A DNA stretch of 64,000 nt. Source: Nocardia cyriacigeorgica. GTDB taxonomy: Bacteria > Actinomycetota > Actinomycetes > Mycobacteriales > Mycobacteriaceae. A program made the translations under genes and the position numbers. The notes beneath the pieces are model-generated. The model worked only from the letters and a program-made list of their open reading frames with translations, searched no databases and had not been told where the DNA came from. This document shows positions 45,717 to 53,349 of this stretch, piece by piece. Each line of letters starts with the position of its first letter. Position 1 is the stretch's first letter. The stretch spans positions 336,083 to 400,082 of the forward strand of contig NZ_VBUT01000008.1 in assembly GCF_005863245.1 (NCBI RefSeq), read 5' to 3'.

Positions 45717-45839
45717 TCAGCCCTTACGCTTCCGCGTGATCACCGACGTCCCTGCCTCGCGTTCGCGCTTCGCGGCCCGGCGCTCCTTGATCGTGGTTTC
45801 GGATTTCTTCAGCGCCTTACCGCGGGATTTGTCAGCCAT
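45717..45839 (-). CDS. Small basic hypothetical protein
   Basis: A 40-residue, strongly basic protein from ATG 45839, with AGGAG at 6 bases. The sequence (MADKSRGKALKKSE, then KERRAAKREREAG) is a charged helix with many Lys and Arg, so nucleic-acid or ribosome contact is possible but unproven. A longer open frame exists upstream of the ATG without support. It is divergent from the PPOX-fold gene. Confidence 0.65.
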   Translation of the reverse strand: MADKSRGKALKKSETTIKERRAAKREREAGTSVITRKRKG

Positions 45840-45985
45840 TGTCGCTCCTGCTTTCGAAGTTCCAACTGACTCCGACCATACGTCAGGAAAAAATAAAAGC
45901 CAGCCCGCCGGGACCTCGCCGCACAACCTGCCCACTCCGCAAGCTCCTCCTCCCCGCCCACGAGCACTCACGCCAACCGCGCACC

Positions 45986-46048
45986 CGCCGAGCGCTACAT
46001 GAGCGAGGGGCCTACTCGAAGTTTGCCTCGCTCATGTAGCACTCGGCG
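45986..46048. repeat. Long hairpin between divergent small genes
   Basis: Bases 45986-46008 pair with 46026-46048 in 22 of 23 positions around a 17-base loop. It lies upstream of the plus-strand gene at 46095 and outside the minus-strand gene at 45717-45839. Terminators are not expected between divergent starts, so this may be a leader structure, an attenuator or a protein site. Confidence 0.75.
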
Positions 46049-46094
46049 CGCGTGATTGGACGGCTGAGTGGCGGGAGCGGCTTATGGTGGGCGG

Positions 46095-46520
46095 ATGGCG
46101 ACATTGTCGGATCCGAAGGTGCGCGATTTTCTGACCGAAGGCACGCGGACGGCCAAGGTGGCGTTCACGGCCGGGGACGGGCGGCCGGTGGTCGTCCCGG
46201 TGTGGTTCATCGTCGAGGGTGAGGAGTTGGTGTTCAACACCGGCAAGACCTCGGCCAAGGGTAAGGCGTTGGCTCGCGACAACCGGATCGCGCTGTGCGT
46301 GGATCTCGAGCAACGGCCGTATGCGTTCGTGCAGGTCCAGGGCACCGCGACGCTGTCGGAGGACCTGGATGAGCTGGTGCGCACCGCCACCGCGATCGGT
46401 GGTCGGTACATGGGCGCCGACCGGGCCGAGGAGTTCGGCAAACGCAACGGAGTGCCCGGCGAGCTGGTGGTGCGGGTGCGGCCGCACAAGGTCATCGCGG
46501 CCTTCGATATGGCCGGCTGA
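46095..46520 (+). CDS. PPOX-fold protein, F420- or flavin-dependent
   Basis: A 141-residue split-barrel protein of the pyridoxamine 5'-phosphate oxidase-like class. Typical blocks are RTAKVAFTAGDGRPVVVPVWFIVEGEELVFNTGKTSAKGKALARDNRIALCVD and the later AFVQVQGTATLSEDLDEL. In actinobacteria many such proteins bind F420 rather than FMN. ATG 46095 begins MATLSDPKVRDFL, the usual family start; the 9 codons open upstream lack a site. The substrate is unknown. It stands alone between the hairpin at 45986 and cobM. Confidence 0.88.
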   Translation: MATLSDPKVRDFLTEGTRTAKVAFTAGDGRPVVVPVWFIVEGEELVFNTGKTSAKGKALARDNRIALCVDLEQRPYAFVQVQGTATLSEDLDELVRTATAIGGRYMGADRAEEFGKRNGVPGELVVRVRPHKVIAAFDMAG

Positions 46521-46566
46521 ATAGACTCGTCGGACGCCACACCCGAACCGAGGAAGAGGACGTCCC

Positions 46567-46635
46567 ATGACCGAGCTACGGACCCGCGTGCCCGCGCCCG
46601 GTCGTCTCCGCCGCGCGGAAGGGGCCGGTTCATGA
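46567..46635 (+). CDS. 22-codon leader peptide coupled to cobM
   Basis: A short frame from ATG 46567, preceded by GAGGAAGAGGA at about 7 bases, reads MTELRTRVPAPGRLRRAEGA and two more residues. Its TGA stop overlaps the cobM ATG (ATGA). The site is better than that of cobM itself, so ribosomes may reach cobM through this leader. It could also be the remaining start of a deleted cobalamin gene. Confidence 0.5.
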   Translation: MTELRTRVPAPGRLRRAEGAGS

Positions 46636-47405
46636 CGGTGCATTTCATCGGCGCCGGTCCCGGCGCCGCCGACCTGCTGACCGTGCGCGCGGTCAACCTG
46701 TTGCGCAGCTCCCCGGTCTGCCTGTACGCCGGCACCTACCTCGACCCCGACGTGCTCGCCCACTGCGCCCCCGGCACCGAGCTGATCGACACCCAGCACC
46801 TGGACCTCGACCAGATCATCGCCCACCTGGTGCGCGCGCACGAGTCCGGCCTCGACGTCGCCCGCCTCTGCTCCGGCGACCCGTCGATCTACTCGGCCCT
46901 CACCGAACAAACCCGCCGCCTCGACGCCCACGGCATCCCCTGGGACGTCACCCCCGGCGTCCCCGCCTACGCCGCCGCGGCCGCCATCCTCGGCACCGAA
47001 CTCACCGTCCCCGAAGTGGTGCAATCGGTGGTCCTCACCCGCACCCAGGCCCGCTCCACCGCCATGCCCGAATCCGAGGCCCTGGCCGAATTCGCCCGCA
47101 CCGGAGCCACTCTCGTTCTCCACCTGGCCATCACCCGCATCCGGGGTCTGGCCGAGGAACTCGCCGGGTTCCACGGCCGCGACTGCCCCGTCGCGGTCGT
47201 GTACCGCGCCAGTCAACCCGAAGAACTGGTCCTGCGCGGCACCCTCGCCGATATCGCCGACCAGGTCGAAGCAGCAGGCCTACGCCAGGCTGCCGTGATT
47301 CTCGTCGGCCGGGCCCTGCAATCCGGAATCTCCTGCGCGGGGTCTCATTTGTATGACCCGGGGCGGGATCGGGGTGCCGGTGAGCTCGGATCACCCCGGA
47401 AGTAG
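46632..47405 (+). CDS. cobM: Precorrin-4 C11-methyltransferase (CobM)
   Basis: A 257-residue SAM-dependent tetrapyrrole methylase. It methylates C11 of precorrin-4 in aerobic cobalamin synthesis, in the cytoplasm. Diagnostic parts are HFIGAGPGAADLLTVRAVNLL at the start, YAGTYLD, RLCSGDPSIYSAL with the GDPS SAM loop, VTPGVPAYAAAAA, and LTRTQARSTAMPESEAL. ATG 46632 is translationally coupled to a 22-codon leader. No other cobalamin genes are adjacent in the window, so this step is separated from the rest of the pathway. The C-terminal 15 residues look extended. Confidence 0.93.
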   Translation: MTVHFIGAGPGAADLLTVRAVNLLRSSPVCLYAGTYLDPDVLAHCAPGTELIDTQHLDLDQIIAHLVRAHESGLDVARLCSGDPSIYSALTEQTRRLDAHGIPWDVTPGVPAYAAAAAILGTELTVPEVVQSVVLTRTQARSTAMPESEALAEFARTGATLVLHLAITRIRGLAEELAGFHGRDCPVAVVYRASQPEELVLRGTLADIADQVEAAGLRQAAVILVGRALQSGISCAGSHLYDPGRDRGAGELGSPRK

Positions 47406-47550
47406 TGCGCGTCCCTTGCTATCACCGCAGGTAGACGGTGTGCTTGAGCTGCACTGCCCCTGATATCGAGCCCAGTATCGGCCCGGCTCGCCAACTGGTC
47501 GTCTGCTAAGGTCGGTGGGTCCTGAGCCGTCACAGGTCGAAAGGGTGGGG

Positions 47551-48093
47551 ATGGCGCGCAGAATCATGATGATGTTGCTCGCGGGTGCTGTTGTGCCCGG
47601 GGTGGTTGCGTGCGGGGGGAGTACCGAGGGGTCGCCGACGGCGGAGGGGAGTGCGACCAGTGCGAGTGCCGCTCCCGTCGAGCTGTGGGATCCGTGCACA
47701 GGAATCCCGGAAGACGTTATTGCCGCCGTCGAGCTCGTGCCTGAGACCAAGGAGAGTGGGATCGGCGGCGTTGATCAGACGGGCTGGGAGATATGCCGAT
47801 GGCGCAATCGGGTCTACTCGATGACGGTGTTCTCGACTGATCGGCCTGTCGCCGAGTTCGAGAGCAAGCCAGGGAATGTCGAATTCCAGGACGTCACCGT
47901 CGCTGGACGTGCCGGCCGCCAGTTCAAGGTCGAAGGCGCTTCCAAAGATCTCCTGTGTGATGTGCTATTCCCGGCGAAGCAAGGGGTCGTTCAGCTTCGT
48001 GTTTCCAAACTGATGAGCGTAGATAATCCCGAAGACCCATGTGCGATTCTGGATCGCGTGGGTGCTTCGATTGTTCCCGTATTTCCACAGTAA
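47551..48093 (+). CDS. DUF3558-type lipoprotein
   Basis: A 180-residue lipoprotein. Residues 1-24 are a signal peptide (MARRIMMMLLAGAVVPG) ending in the lipobox VVAC, so the protein is anchored outside the cell membrane. The domain after a Ser/Thr/Ala-rich linker has the DUF3558 features: DPCTGIPEDVIAA, the central GWEICRWRN, and a late DPCAILDRV, with four Cys that may form two disulfides. ATG 47551 follows AAGGGTGGGG; the frame is open to 47515 without support. Such lipoproteins often accompany type VII secretion genes in Nocardia, and the next three genes fit that. Confidence 0.82.
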   Translation: MARRIMMMLLAGAVVPGVVACGGSTEGSPTAEGSATSASAAPVELWDPCTGIPEDVIAAVELVPETKESGIGGVDQTGWEICRWRNRVYSMTVFSTDRPVAEFESKPGNVEFQDVTVAGRAGRQFKVEGASKDLLCDVLFPAKQGVVQLRVSKLMSVDNPEDPCAILDRVGASIVPVFPQ

Positions 48094-48110
48094 TCGGGGG
48101 GTATACGCCA

Positions 48111-48485
48111 ATGGCTGACACGGAGCTATGGGGTCGCTTAGCCGAGCAGGCTCGTTCGGGGGAGCTGTACCTGGACGACCAGCAAGCAGCTTACGAATGC
48201 GCCAAAGCGTGCGATCAACACCTCGCAGAGCTGGACAGTCTTGGCATCCTTGCTCAGGATGCCCAGAACGTCTCCGGATTCGGCGATTTCAAAATGGCCG
48301 GTGACCTCGTGAAGAAGTTCCTCGCCCAGGCCACCGGCGAGGACCGCTCGATCGATGCCGTAATCCGCGAACACATCGAAGTCGTCAAGGACATGCGCGA
48401 AGTCTTCGCCCTTTCCTTCAAACGCATCACCGGCCAAGACATCGAGAACACCGCCACCATCACCGCTGCCGGGCAGGTGCCCTGA
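48111..48485 (+). CDS. Helical protein of a type VII secretion accessory operon
   Basis: A 124-residue, mainly helical protein starting at ATG 48111 after a GGGGGG stretch. Blocks such as GELYLDDQQAAYECAKACDQHLAEL, VSGFGDFKMAGDLVKKF and SIDAVIREHIEVVKDMREVFALSFKRITGQD resemble WXG100-like partner proteins seen before large ESX effectors in Nocardia. Its stop overlaps the effector start by one base (TGATG), so the two are translated together and may form the usual heterodimer for export. Confidence 0.7.
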   Translation: MADTELWGRLAEQARSGELYLDDQQAAYECAKACDQHLAELDSLGILAQDAQNVSGFGDFKMAGDLVKKFLAQATGEDRSIDAVIREHIEVVKDMREVFALSFKRITGQDIENTATITAAGQVP

Positions 48486-49849
48486 TGGTGTTCATTCCTT
48501 CCTCGAAACTCGGCATCCTCGGTTGGGACTTCGGCGATATCGCGTCGAATATTGGTATCGGGATCACCAACTTTATTGCCGGCGAGGACCTGAAGCCGGA
48601 TGTCAACGCTGCGGATGTGCAAAACAAGTACAACACGCAGCGCGATGGGGTGCGGAGCAAGGCCGGCGAGATCGGGTTCCAGGGTGAGTTCCGTCCGCCG
48701 CAGGTGTTGGACGAGGATGAATTCGAGGCCTTCGATGTCGCCACGTTGCGGCAGAAGGTCGACCAGATCAATATCAAGGCGGTCAGCGATCTCGTCTCGA
48801 CGTGGAACACCATCGGCGATCGCGCCAAAACAACTCTCGACACGTTCAATACCGCCATGCAGCGCGCCACCGATGAGAGCATCTGGAAAGGTGCTTCGCG
48901 TGATGCCGCGTTGGCGGGTGTGCGCGATTACGTCACCAAGTCCGCGCAGCTCGTGAACTCGGCCAAGCTGACGTCCAGCAAGCTGGCCGAACTCCAGACC
49001 GGTCTCGAACCGACACTGGCTCTTGTTCCGCATGCGCCCGAGCACCGTAGCGGCGTGGATAACCTGCGTTCCGCGATCGCGGGCCGGGGTTGGCGCAATG
49101 ACGATGTCGCGAACCACAATGCGAAAGTCGAGGCCGTCCGCGTCCTCACCACGGTGTATGCCCCGGTGATCCGGGAATCCGACACCCGCGTCCCGTACAT
49201 TCCGCGCCCGCACAACCCGCTCTCGAACGACAACGGCAATGGGAACGGTAACGGCAATGGGAACGGCAACGGAAATGGATCCGGGAACGGCACCGGCGGC
49301 GGTACCGGGACCGGCGGCGGGACATCTGTAGAGCCGAAGCAGCCCACCGAAACGGGCGGCGAGGAAACCGGCACCGAGTCGCAAGACCCGTCGACCACCG
49401 CCGCGAGCACCGAATCCGGCACCACGACCCCGCAGTCCACGACACCGGCAGGCACCTCCACCGCGCCCGCGTCGACGTCGACCTCCGCCGTGCCCGTTGG
49501 TGCGGCGACGACCGGATTCCCCGGTCGCGGAGGCGGTTCCGGAGGACGCGGTTCGGGTTCGGGTGGTTCGGGTGGCTCCGCGCCGGGGCTCGGCCGGTCG
49601 CTGCCCGGCGGTCAGGGCGCGGGAGGTGCCGCCGCGAATGCCGCTGCGGCCCGTGGCGGTGCGGGTGCCGGTGGGCTCGGCAGGACAGGTATGCCGGGCA
49701 TGATGTCGCCGGGTGCGCGTGGCGGCAATTCTTCCGAGGAAGAGTCGTCGAAGGGCGTGCCGGATTACCTGATCAATCAGGAGAACGGCAATGAACTCAC
49801 CGGACTCGATTCCCTGGCGAAAACGGTGCCCCCGGTCATCGGCGAGTAA
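48485..49849 (+). CDS. WXG100/PPE-like type VII secretion effector with Gly/Asn repeats
   Basis: A 454-residue protein. The N-terminal 230 residues are helical, with a W-x-G turn (ESIWKGASRDAALAGVRDYV) as in WXG100/PPE-like secreted proteins. Residues about 245-275 are Asn-Gly repeats, then Thr/Ser/Pro-rich and Gly-rich low complexity to about residue 410. The C-terminal block KGVPDYLINQENGNEL followed by TVPPVIGE is shared by ESX-associated effectors of mycolate bacteria. It is probably exported by an ESX system encoded elsewhere, with the preceding helical protein and the EspG encoded next as partners. Confidence 0.75.
   Translation: MVFIPSSKLGILGWDFGDIASNIGIGITNFIAGEDLKPDVNAADVQNKYNTQRDGVRSKAGEIGFQGEFRPPQVLDEDEFEAFDVATLRQKVDQINIKAVSDLVSTWNTIGDRAKTTLDTFNTAMQRATDESIWKGASRDAALAGVRDYVTKSAQLVNSAKLTSSKLAELQTGLEPTLALVPHAPEHRSGVDNLRSAIAGRGWRNDDVANHNAKVEAVRVLTTVYAPVIRESDTRVPYIPRPHNPLSNDNGNGNGNGNGNGNGNGSGNGTGGGTGTGGGTSVEPKQPTETGGEETGTESQDPSTTAASTESGTTTPQSTTPAGTSTAPASTSTSAVPVGAATTGFPGRGGGSGGRGSGSGGSGGSAPGLGRSLPGGQGAGGAAANAAAARGGAGAGGLGRTGMPGMMSPGARGGNSSEEESSKGVPDYLINQENGNELTGLDSLAKTVPPVIGE
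49225..49300 (+). repeat. Short tandem repeat coding Gly-Asn
   Basis: A run of AACGGC/AATGGG-type hexamers encodes alternating Asn and Gly inside the ESX-type effector. Such a repeat is prone to length change in whole codons. Confidence 0.8.
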
Positions 49850-49873
49850 GACGAGATTCTCGAGGATATCCGC

Positions 49874-50647
49874 GTGAGTACTGTGCGGCGGTGGCGTTTC
49901 ACCGCGCTCGAATTCCGGACGCTGTGGGACGCCACCGGCCGCGACGTGCTGCCCTATCCGTTGCAGCATCAATTCACTACCGAGTTCCGTTCGGAAACAA
50001 TGCGTTTGCGGCAAGCCGCGGCGAAAGCACTGCAACCGCAACTCGACGACGACCTGTTGCGCGCGGTGCACGTCCTGCTCGCCCCCGAGGCCCGCGTGGA
50101 ACTCGCGGGCTATACCGGAACCGCCCGCGACCGGAAACTGCGCGCGCATGCCGGCGTCCACCACGAGCACGGCGCGATCGCGGTGCAGGCTCCCGGGCCG
50201 GACAACGAGCACGGCGGTGACGTCACCCTCGCATTCCTCCCCGACACCGCCGTCGCACGCGAAGTCGTCAGCGTTCTGCCCGAATGCGGTCCAGGCCACG
50301 CCGAGCAATTGCGTATCGCAGCCGAGGATTTGGAGAAGCCCGCCCCCGTCGTTCGCGATTCCTGGCGGACGACGCCGCGTCAAGAATTCGAGCGTTTCTT
50401 CGCCCGCCCCACCGCGTGTATCGCGCATATCGGCGTCTACGCTTTCGGAAGCCCCGACAACCGGCACACAGTGGGTCGCAAGGATTTTCAGATCACCGAT
50501 TTCGAAGACGACGGCCGCTACGTCACTGTCGGCGACAACGTCATTGTCACCAAACCCACGACGAGCGACCGGATCGCCACCACCTTGCAGGACATGCTGT
50601 CCCGGACCGTGACTGCGGTGCGTGACGGAATCTATTCGGCACGCTGA
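49874..50647 (+). CDS. EspG-family ESX secretion chaperone
   Basis: A 257-residue protein of the ESX-associated EspG family, cytosolic chaperones that bind PE/PPE-like substrates and bring them to the secretion apparatus. The start RRWRFTALEFRTLWDATGRDVLPYPLQ is characteristic, as are the central HHEHGAIAVQAPGPD region and the late SRTVTAVRDGIYSAR. GTG 49874 follows CGAGGAT. Its place 24 bases after the effector gene suggests it serves that effector. No EccB-E or mycosin genes are in the window. Confidence 0.85.
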   Translation: MSTVRRWRFTALEFRTLWDATGRDVLPYPLQHQFTTEFRSETMRLRQAAAKALQPQLDDDLLRAVHVLLAPEARVELAGYTGTARDRKLRAHAGVHHEHGAIAVQAPGPDNEHGGDVTLAFLPDTAVAREVVSVLPECGPGHAEQLRIAAEDLEKPAPVVRDSWRTTPRQEFERFFARPTACIAHIGVYAFGSPDNRHTVGRKDFQITDFEDDGRYVTVGDNVIVTKPTTSDRIATTLQDMLSRTVTAVRDGIYSAR

Positions 50648-50652
50648 TTTCC

Positions 50653-50701
50653 CCGCGGTGCGCGTCAGCCGGTTCCCTACCTCCGGATAACAGCACCGCG
50701 G
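50653..50701. terminator. Inverted repeat between convergent genes
   Basis: CCGCGGTGC at 50653-50661 pairs perfectly with 50693-50701 around a 31-base loop. It sits 5 bases after the EspG stop and before the stop of the convergent gene at 50725, a fitting place for a terminator, although the loop is long and there is no T-run. Confidence 0.45.
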
Positions 50702-50724
50702 CCGGAGCGGCAACGACCGCACAC

Positions 50725-51096
50725 TCATCGGCTCGCCTCGCGCGGCCGACCCGGATATCCCATCACCACCGTGCGCCGGCGCCGTGAGTCCGGCGTGATA
50801 CGCCCGGCCGCGACAAGTGTCGCGAATGCGGCGTGTTTGCGGGCGCAGTCGTGCTCACGGTGATGCTGCATGGCGCGGTGCGCATCGTCGAGCGACAGCG
50901 GTGCCAGCGGCAAACCGCAGGTCCACGCCGTCGGATCGAACACCGGAGCCGACCGCGCTGGCCGTGCCCGCCGGTGCGTCGGCGGATCCGGCCGATCGAC
51001 CGGCCACACGCATCCCACGATGAGCACCGCCACCCCGCACCCCGCGAGCGCCGACACGACGCCGGTCAGCACATGCCACGAATCCACCGCATTCAC
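50725..51096 (-). CDS. Hypothetical membrane protein
   Basis: A 123-residue protein from GTG 51096, which overlaps the stop of the preceding small gene (GTGA); the frame open to 51195 overlaps that gene. Residues about 8-28 (LTGVVSALAGCGVAVLIVGCVW) are one membrane span. The cytosolic part ends in SLDDAHRAMQHHREHDCARKHAAFATLVAAGRITPDSRR, a His/Arg/Cys-rich helix. No family is recognised. Together with the 54-residue gene before it and the divergent XRE regulator it forms a small unit whose role is unknown. Confidence 0.65.
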   Translation of the reverse strand: MNAVDSWHVLTGVVSALAGCGVAVLIVGCVWPVDRPDPPTHRRARPARSAPVFDPTAWTCGLPLAPLSLDDAHRAMQHHREHDCARKHAAFATLVAAGRITPDSRRRRTVVMGYPGRPREASR

Positions 51097-51257
51097 CCCC
51101 GCCCACCCAGCTGCCGCACGAGCCCATCTCGAACAGCCCGCAAGATCGCAACCTCCCTCGCCAAGTCCTCGTCCGAACGCTGACGAGGGGGACAAGAGAC
51201 CGGACTCTGCGGCGTGTCGCCTGCCTCATGTCCCCCTCGTGGAAACGGTGTGTTCAT
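51093..51257 (-). CDS. Small hypothetical protein, coupled to the next gene
   Basis: A 54-residue protein from ATG 51257, with AGAGAGGA about 6 bases upstream. The second half (SDEDLAREVAILRAVRDGLVRQL) is a likely coiled-coil helix. The stop overlaps the GTG start of the membrane protein at 51096. A longer frame to 51500 is open, but it runs into the regulator promoter. The gene is divergent from the XRE regulator. Confidence 0.6.
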   Translation of the reverse strand: MNTPFPRGGHEAGDTPQSPVSCPPRQRSDEDLAREVAILRAVRDGLVRQLGGRG

Positions 51258-51438
51258 GGGTGTCCTCTCTGGTCGGGCACTCGGCGCCGGGGGCTTTCGC
51301 CACCGACCGGCGGCATTGCGGGTCGGTGTGCCGAAAGGGTCGGCATCGGCCCGGCGCCGGGTGCGGGACCAGACTCGCTGGACGGTCGGGGTTAGGCGAC
51401 GCCAGAAAGTGCGCAGCCGTGATGTGCAGAATCTGCCG

Positions 51439-51473
51439 TTGACATCCCTGACGTGCGGTTTCGGGTCTAGAGT
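51439..51473 (+). promoter_or_regulatory. Possible promoter of the XRE regulator gene
   Basis: A perfect TTGACA at 51439-51444 is followed by TAGAGT at 51468-51473, about 30 bases before the start codon. The 23-base spacing is longer than normal, so only the -35 is convincing; the region may instead be read by another sigma factor. Confidence 0.25.
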
Positions 51474-51502
51474 TCGCTCACTACACATCGCAGGGGGCAT
51501 CG

Positions 51503-52807
51503 ATGGACGACGAAAAGCTCACGGCCGCATGGGAAATACCAGCGTTTCGCAGGCTGCTGGCCGCCGGTGAGCCGGGCCGGGCGCTGGCACTGGTGCGTCA
51601 GCGGATGGGCCTGACCCAAGCCGATTTCGGGCAGCTACTGCATTGGGACCGCACGCATACCGGCCGAGTGGAGCGCGGCGAGGTCGGCACCATCTTCGAC
51701 CTGCGCGAACTCTGCCGCGCCGCCGACGCACTCGGCATCCCGCGCACCGCCCTCACCCCACTCTTGCTCGGAACCGCCGATCCGGGGACCATCGGAAGCG
51801 GGGACGAAGGAGCCGAGGACGTGAACCGCAGACAGTTCGGCCTGGCAACGACGGTCGCACTCACCGCAACCGCCGCCGACGCCCCAGGCCCGGTCAAGGT
51901 CGGCACCCCGCACATCACCTACCTGCACGACCTCAACCGCCGACTCTGGGAGCACGACAACCGATTCGGTGGGGGAGGGATCGCGCGATACGCGCTGGAG
52001 CAGTACCGGTTGGCGCGGAGGTTGCTCGATTACGGGGAGTACGGGCCGCGTATCGGTGCGGAATTGGCAACGGCAACGGGATGGCTGTCGAACACGGCGG
52101 CTTGGCTCGCCCGCGATACCGGTCGGCCGGATCTCGCGCGCCAGTGTCTCGGCGAATCGGTGCTGCTGGCCGAACAGCACGGCGACGCTTCACTACTCGC
52201 CGCCGCCCTCGGTGATCTGGCGAACGTCGCCATCGCTGCCCCGACCCGAAGCCGCGAGCCGGTTCGGCTGGCCTGCCGCGCCAGTGAGCTCGCCCGATCC
52301 TCCCCGTCCCGTCGACTCAACGCGCTACGCGCCGCCGAGGAATCGACCGCGTACGCCGCCGTGGGCGACAGCGATGAGTTCGAACGCGCCATCGTGCGGA
52401 TGTGGCGGGAAGTCGACCGAGGACTCGACGGAAACGACGACCCCGCCTGGCTCGACCACGTAACCGAAGCCGAACTGACCGTTCACGAAGCTCGCGGCCG
52501 CCGACTCCTCGGCCAACACCACCGCGCCGCCACCCTCTTCCACCAAAGCCTCACCCGCCCCGGCAACCTCCCCCGAGACGAAGCCTCCTACCGCACCTAC
52601 TACGCCGCCTCCCTCACCGGCCTGGGCGACACCACCGAAGCCCTCGCCGCCGCCCACTCCGCCCTCGACCTCCTCGCCGGCCCCGTCGAATCCCCACGCC
52701 TGCTGGCCGAGCTCCAGCCGCTCCGGACCGCGATCCAGCATTCCCGCACCGACTCGGCCGCGTCATTCCGCCGTCGATACGACCGGTTGGTCAGTGCGCG
52801 ACTCTGA
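51503..52807 (+). CDS. XRE-family regulator with TPR-like helical domain
   Basis: A 434-residue protein. Residues about 25-80 form the helix-turn-helix (ALVRQRMGLTQADFGQLLHWDRTHTGRVERG, then LCRAADALGIP). After a short linker with NRRQFGLA comes a long helical domain with TPR-like pairs (ARQCLGESVLLAEQHGDASLLAAALGDLANVA, then FHQSLTRPGN and GDTTEALAAAHSALDLL). This build is common in actinobacterial regulators that sense a peptide or partner protein through the TPR part. ATG 51503 follows CAGGGGGC. It is divergent from two small genes and may control them. Confidence 0.88.
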   Translation: MDDEKLTAAWEIPAFRRLLAAGEPGRALALVRQRMGLTQADFGQLLHWDRTHTGRVERGEVGTIFDLRELCRAADALGIPRTALTPLLLGTADPGTIGSGDEGAEDVNRRQFGLATTVALTATAADAPGPVKVGTPHITYLHDLNRRLWEHDNRFGGGGIARYALEQYRLARRLLDYGEYGPRIGAELATATGWLSNTAAWLARDTGRPDLARQCLGESVLLAEQHGDASLLAAALGDLANVAIAAPTRSREPVRLACRASELARSSPSRRLNALRAAEESTAYAAVGDSDEFERAIVRMWREVDRGLDGNDDPAWLDHVTEAELTVHEARGRRLLGQHHRAATLFHQSLTRPGNLPRDEASYRTYYAASLTGLGDTTEALAAAHSALDLLAGPVESPRLLAELQPLRTAIQHSRTDSAASFRRRYDRLVSARL

Positions 52808-52922
52808 CGCGCGGCTTGCTCGAGCGGTACGCAGCCAATCTGCGCCGAAACCGCCCCTGAAATGGGCAAAGCTCGGCAATCTCGGTCCAGGCGGCGGCGC
52901 CGTAACCTTCAACAGCGCAAGC

Positions 52923-52957
52923 CCTTATTAAAGGTTGTCGCATAACCTTTAATAAGG
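52923..52957. repeat. Perfect AT-rich 14-base inverted repeat with 7-base loop
   Basis: CCTTATTAAAGGTT at 52923-52936 and its exact reverse complement at 52944-52957 flank GTCGCAT. Such an AT-rich perfect palindrome stands out in this DNA. It lies in the 257-base gap between the XRE gene and the toxin island, both of which end toward it. No T-run follows, so a protein or recombination site is as likely as a terminator. Confidence 0.85.
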
Positions 52958-53064
52958 AGCTGCCGTCTCGGTCTCCGGGCGCGGAGATCCACCCACCGCG
53001 CATCGATGCTCGACCCGGCGGCATCGGGGGTGCATCGTCCTCGGTTGGTTGCGGTGCAGGTCGA

Positions 53065-53349
53065 TCAGCTGGGGGTGCCGGGCCGGCTCCGGTTCAGGAT
53101 GTCGGTGACCAGCATGCGTCCGCCGAGCAGGCGGAGGGCGGCGAGGCGGGAGTTGGCGCGGCCGAGGTTCTGGGTTCGGCAGCCGCGCTCGTAGTAGAAG
53201 ACGTCCCACCAGCCGTCCTCGGCTTCGATCATGCACCAGGCTTGTTCGCGCAATCTGCCCTCGGACACCAGCGAATTCGGGGTGGCGACTTTGGAGAATC
53301 GTGCCAGCTGGCTGGTCGGGTCCTGGGGAAAGAGCCCACTTCCGGTCAC
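53065..53349 (-). CDS. Immunity protein candidate for the TNT toxin encoded upstream
   Basis: A 94-residue protein from GTG 53349, which overlaps the toxin stop (GTGA). The core (NSLVSEGRLREQAWCMIEAEDGWWDVFYYERGCR) aligns with the N-terminal part of the toxin encoded just before it (DSIYSIGRLADDHYCLV, VFWYERGGR). In M. tuberculosis the TNT toxin is followed by its antitoxin gene (IFT, Rv3902c, an Imm61-type protein). By position and coupling this gene should have the same role; whether it is in that family needs a profile search. Confidence 0.65.
   Translation of the reverse strand: MTGSGLFPQDPTSQLARFSKVATPNSLVSEGRLREQAWCMIEAEDGWWDVFYYERGCRTQNLGRANSRLAALRLLGGRMLVTDILNRSRPGTPS

Noticed and set aside
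46521..46631. A cobalamin riboswitch upstream of cobM
   Set aside because: The gap is only about 110 bases, contains a likely coding leader, and no B12-box-like core was recognised.
48254..50728. An 824-residue open frame on the minus strand
   Set aside because: It runs opposite the ESX accessory operon, whose genes have clear families and ribosome sites.
52791..53024. A 77-residue frame on the minus strand across the AT-rich palindrome
   Set aside because: It overlaps the XRE gene end, has no ribosome site and its middle is simply the palindrome.
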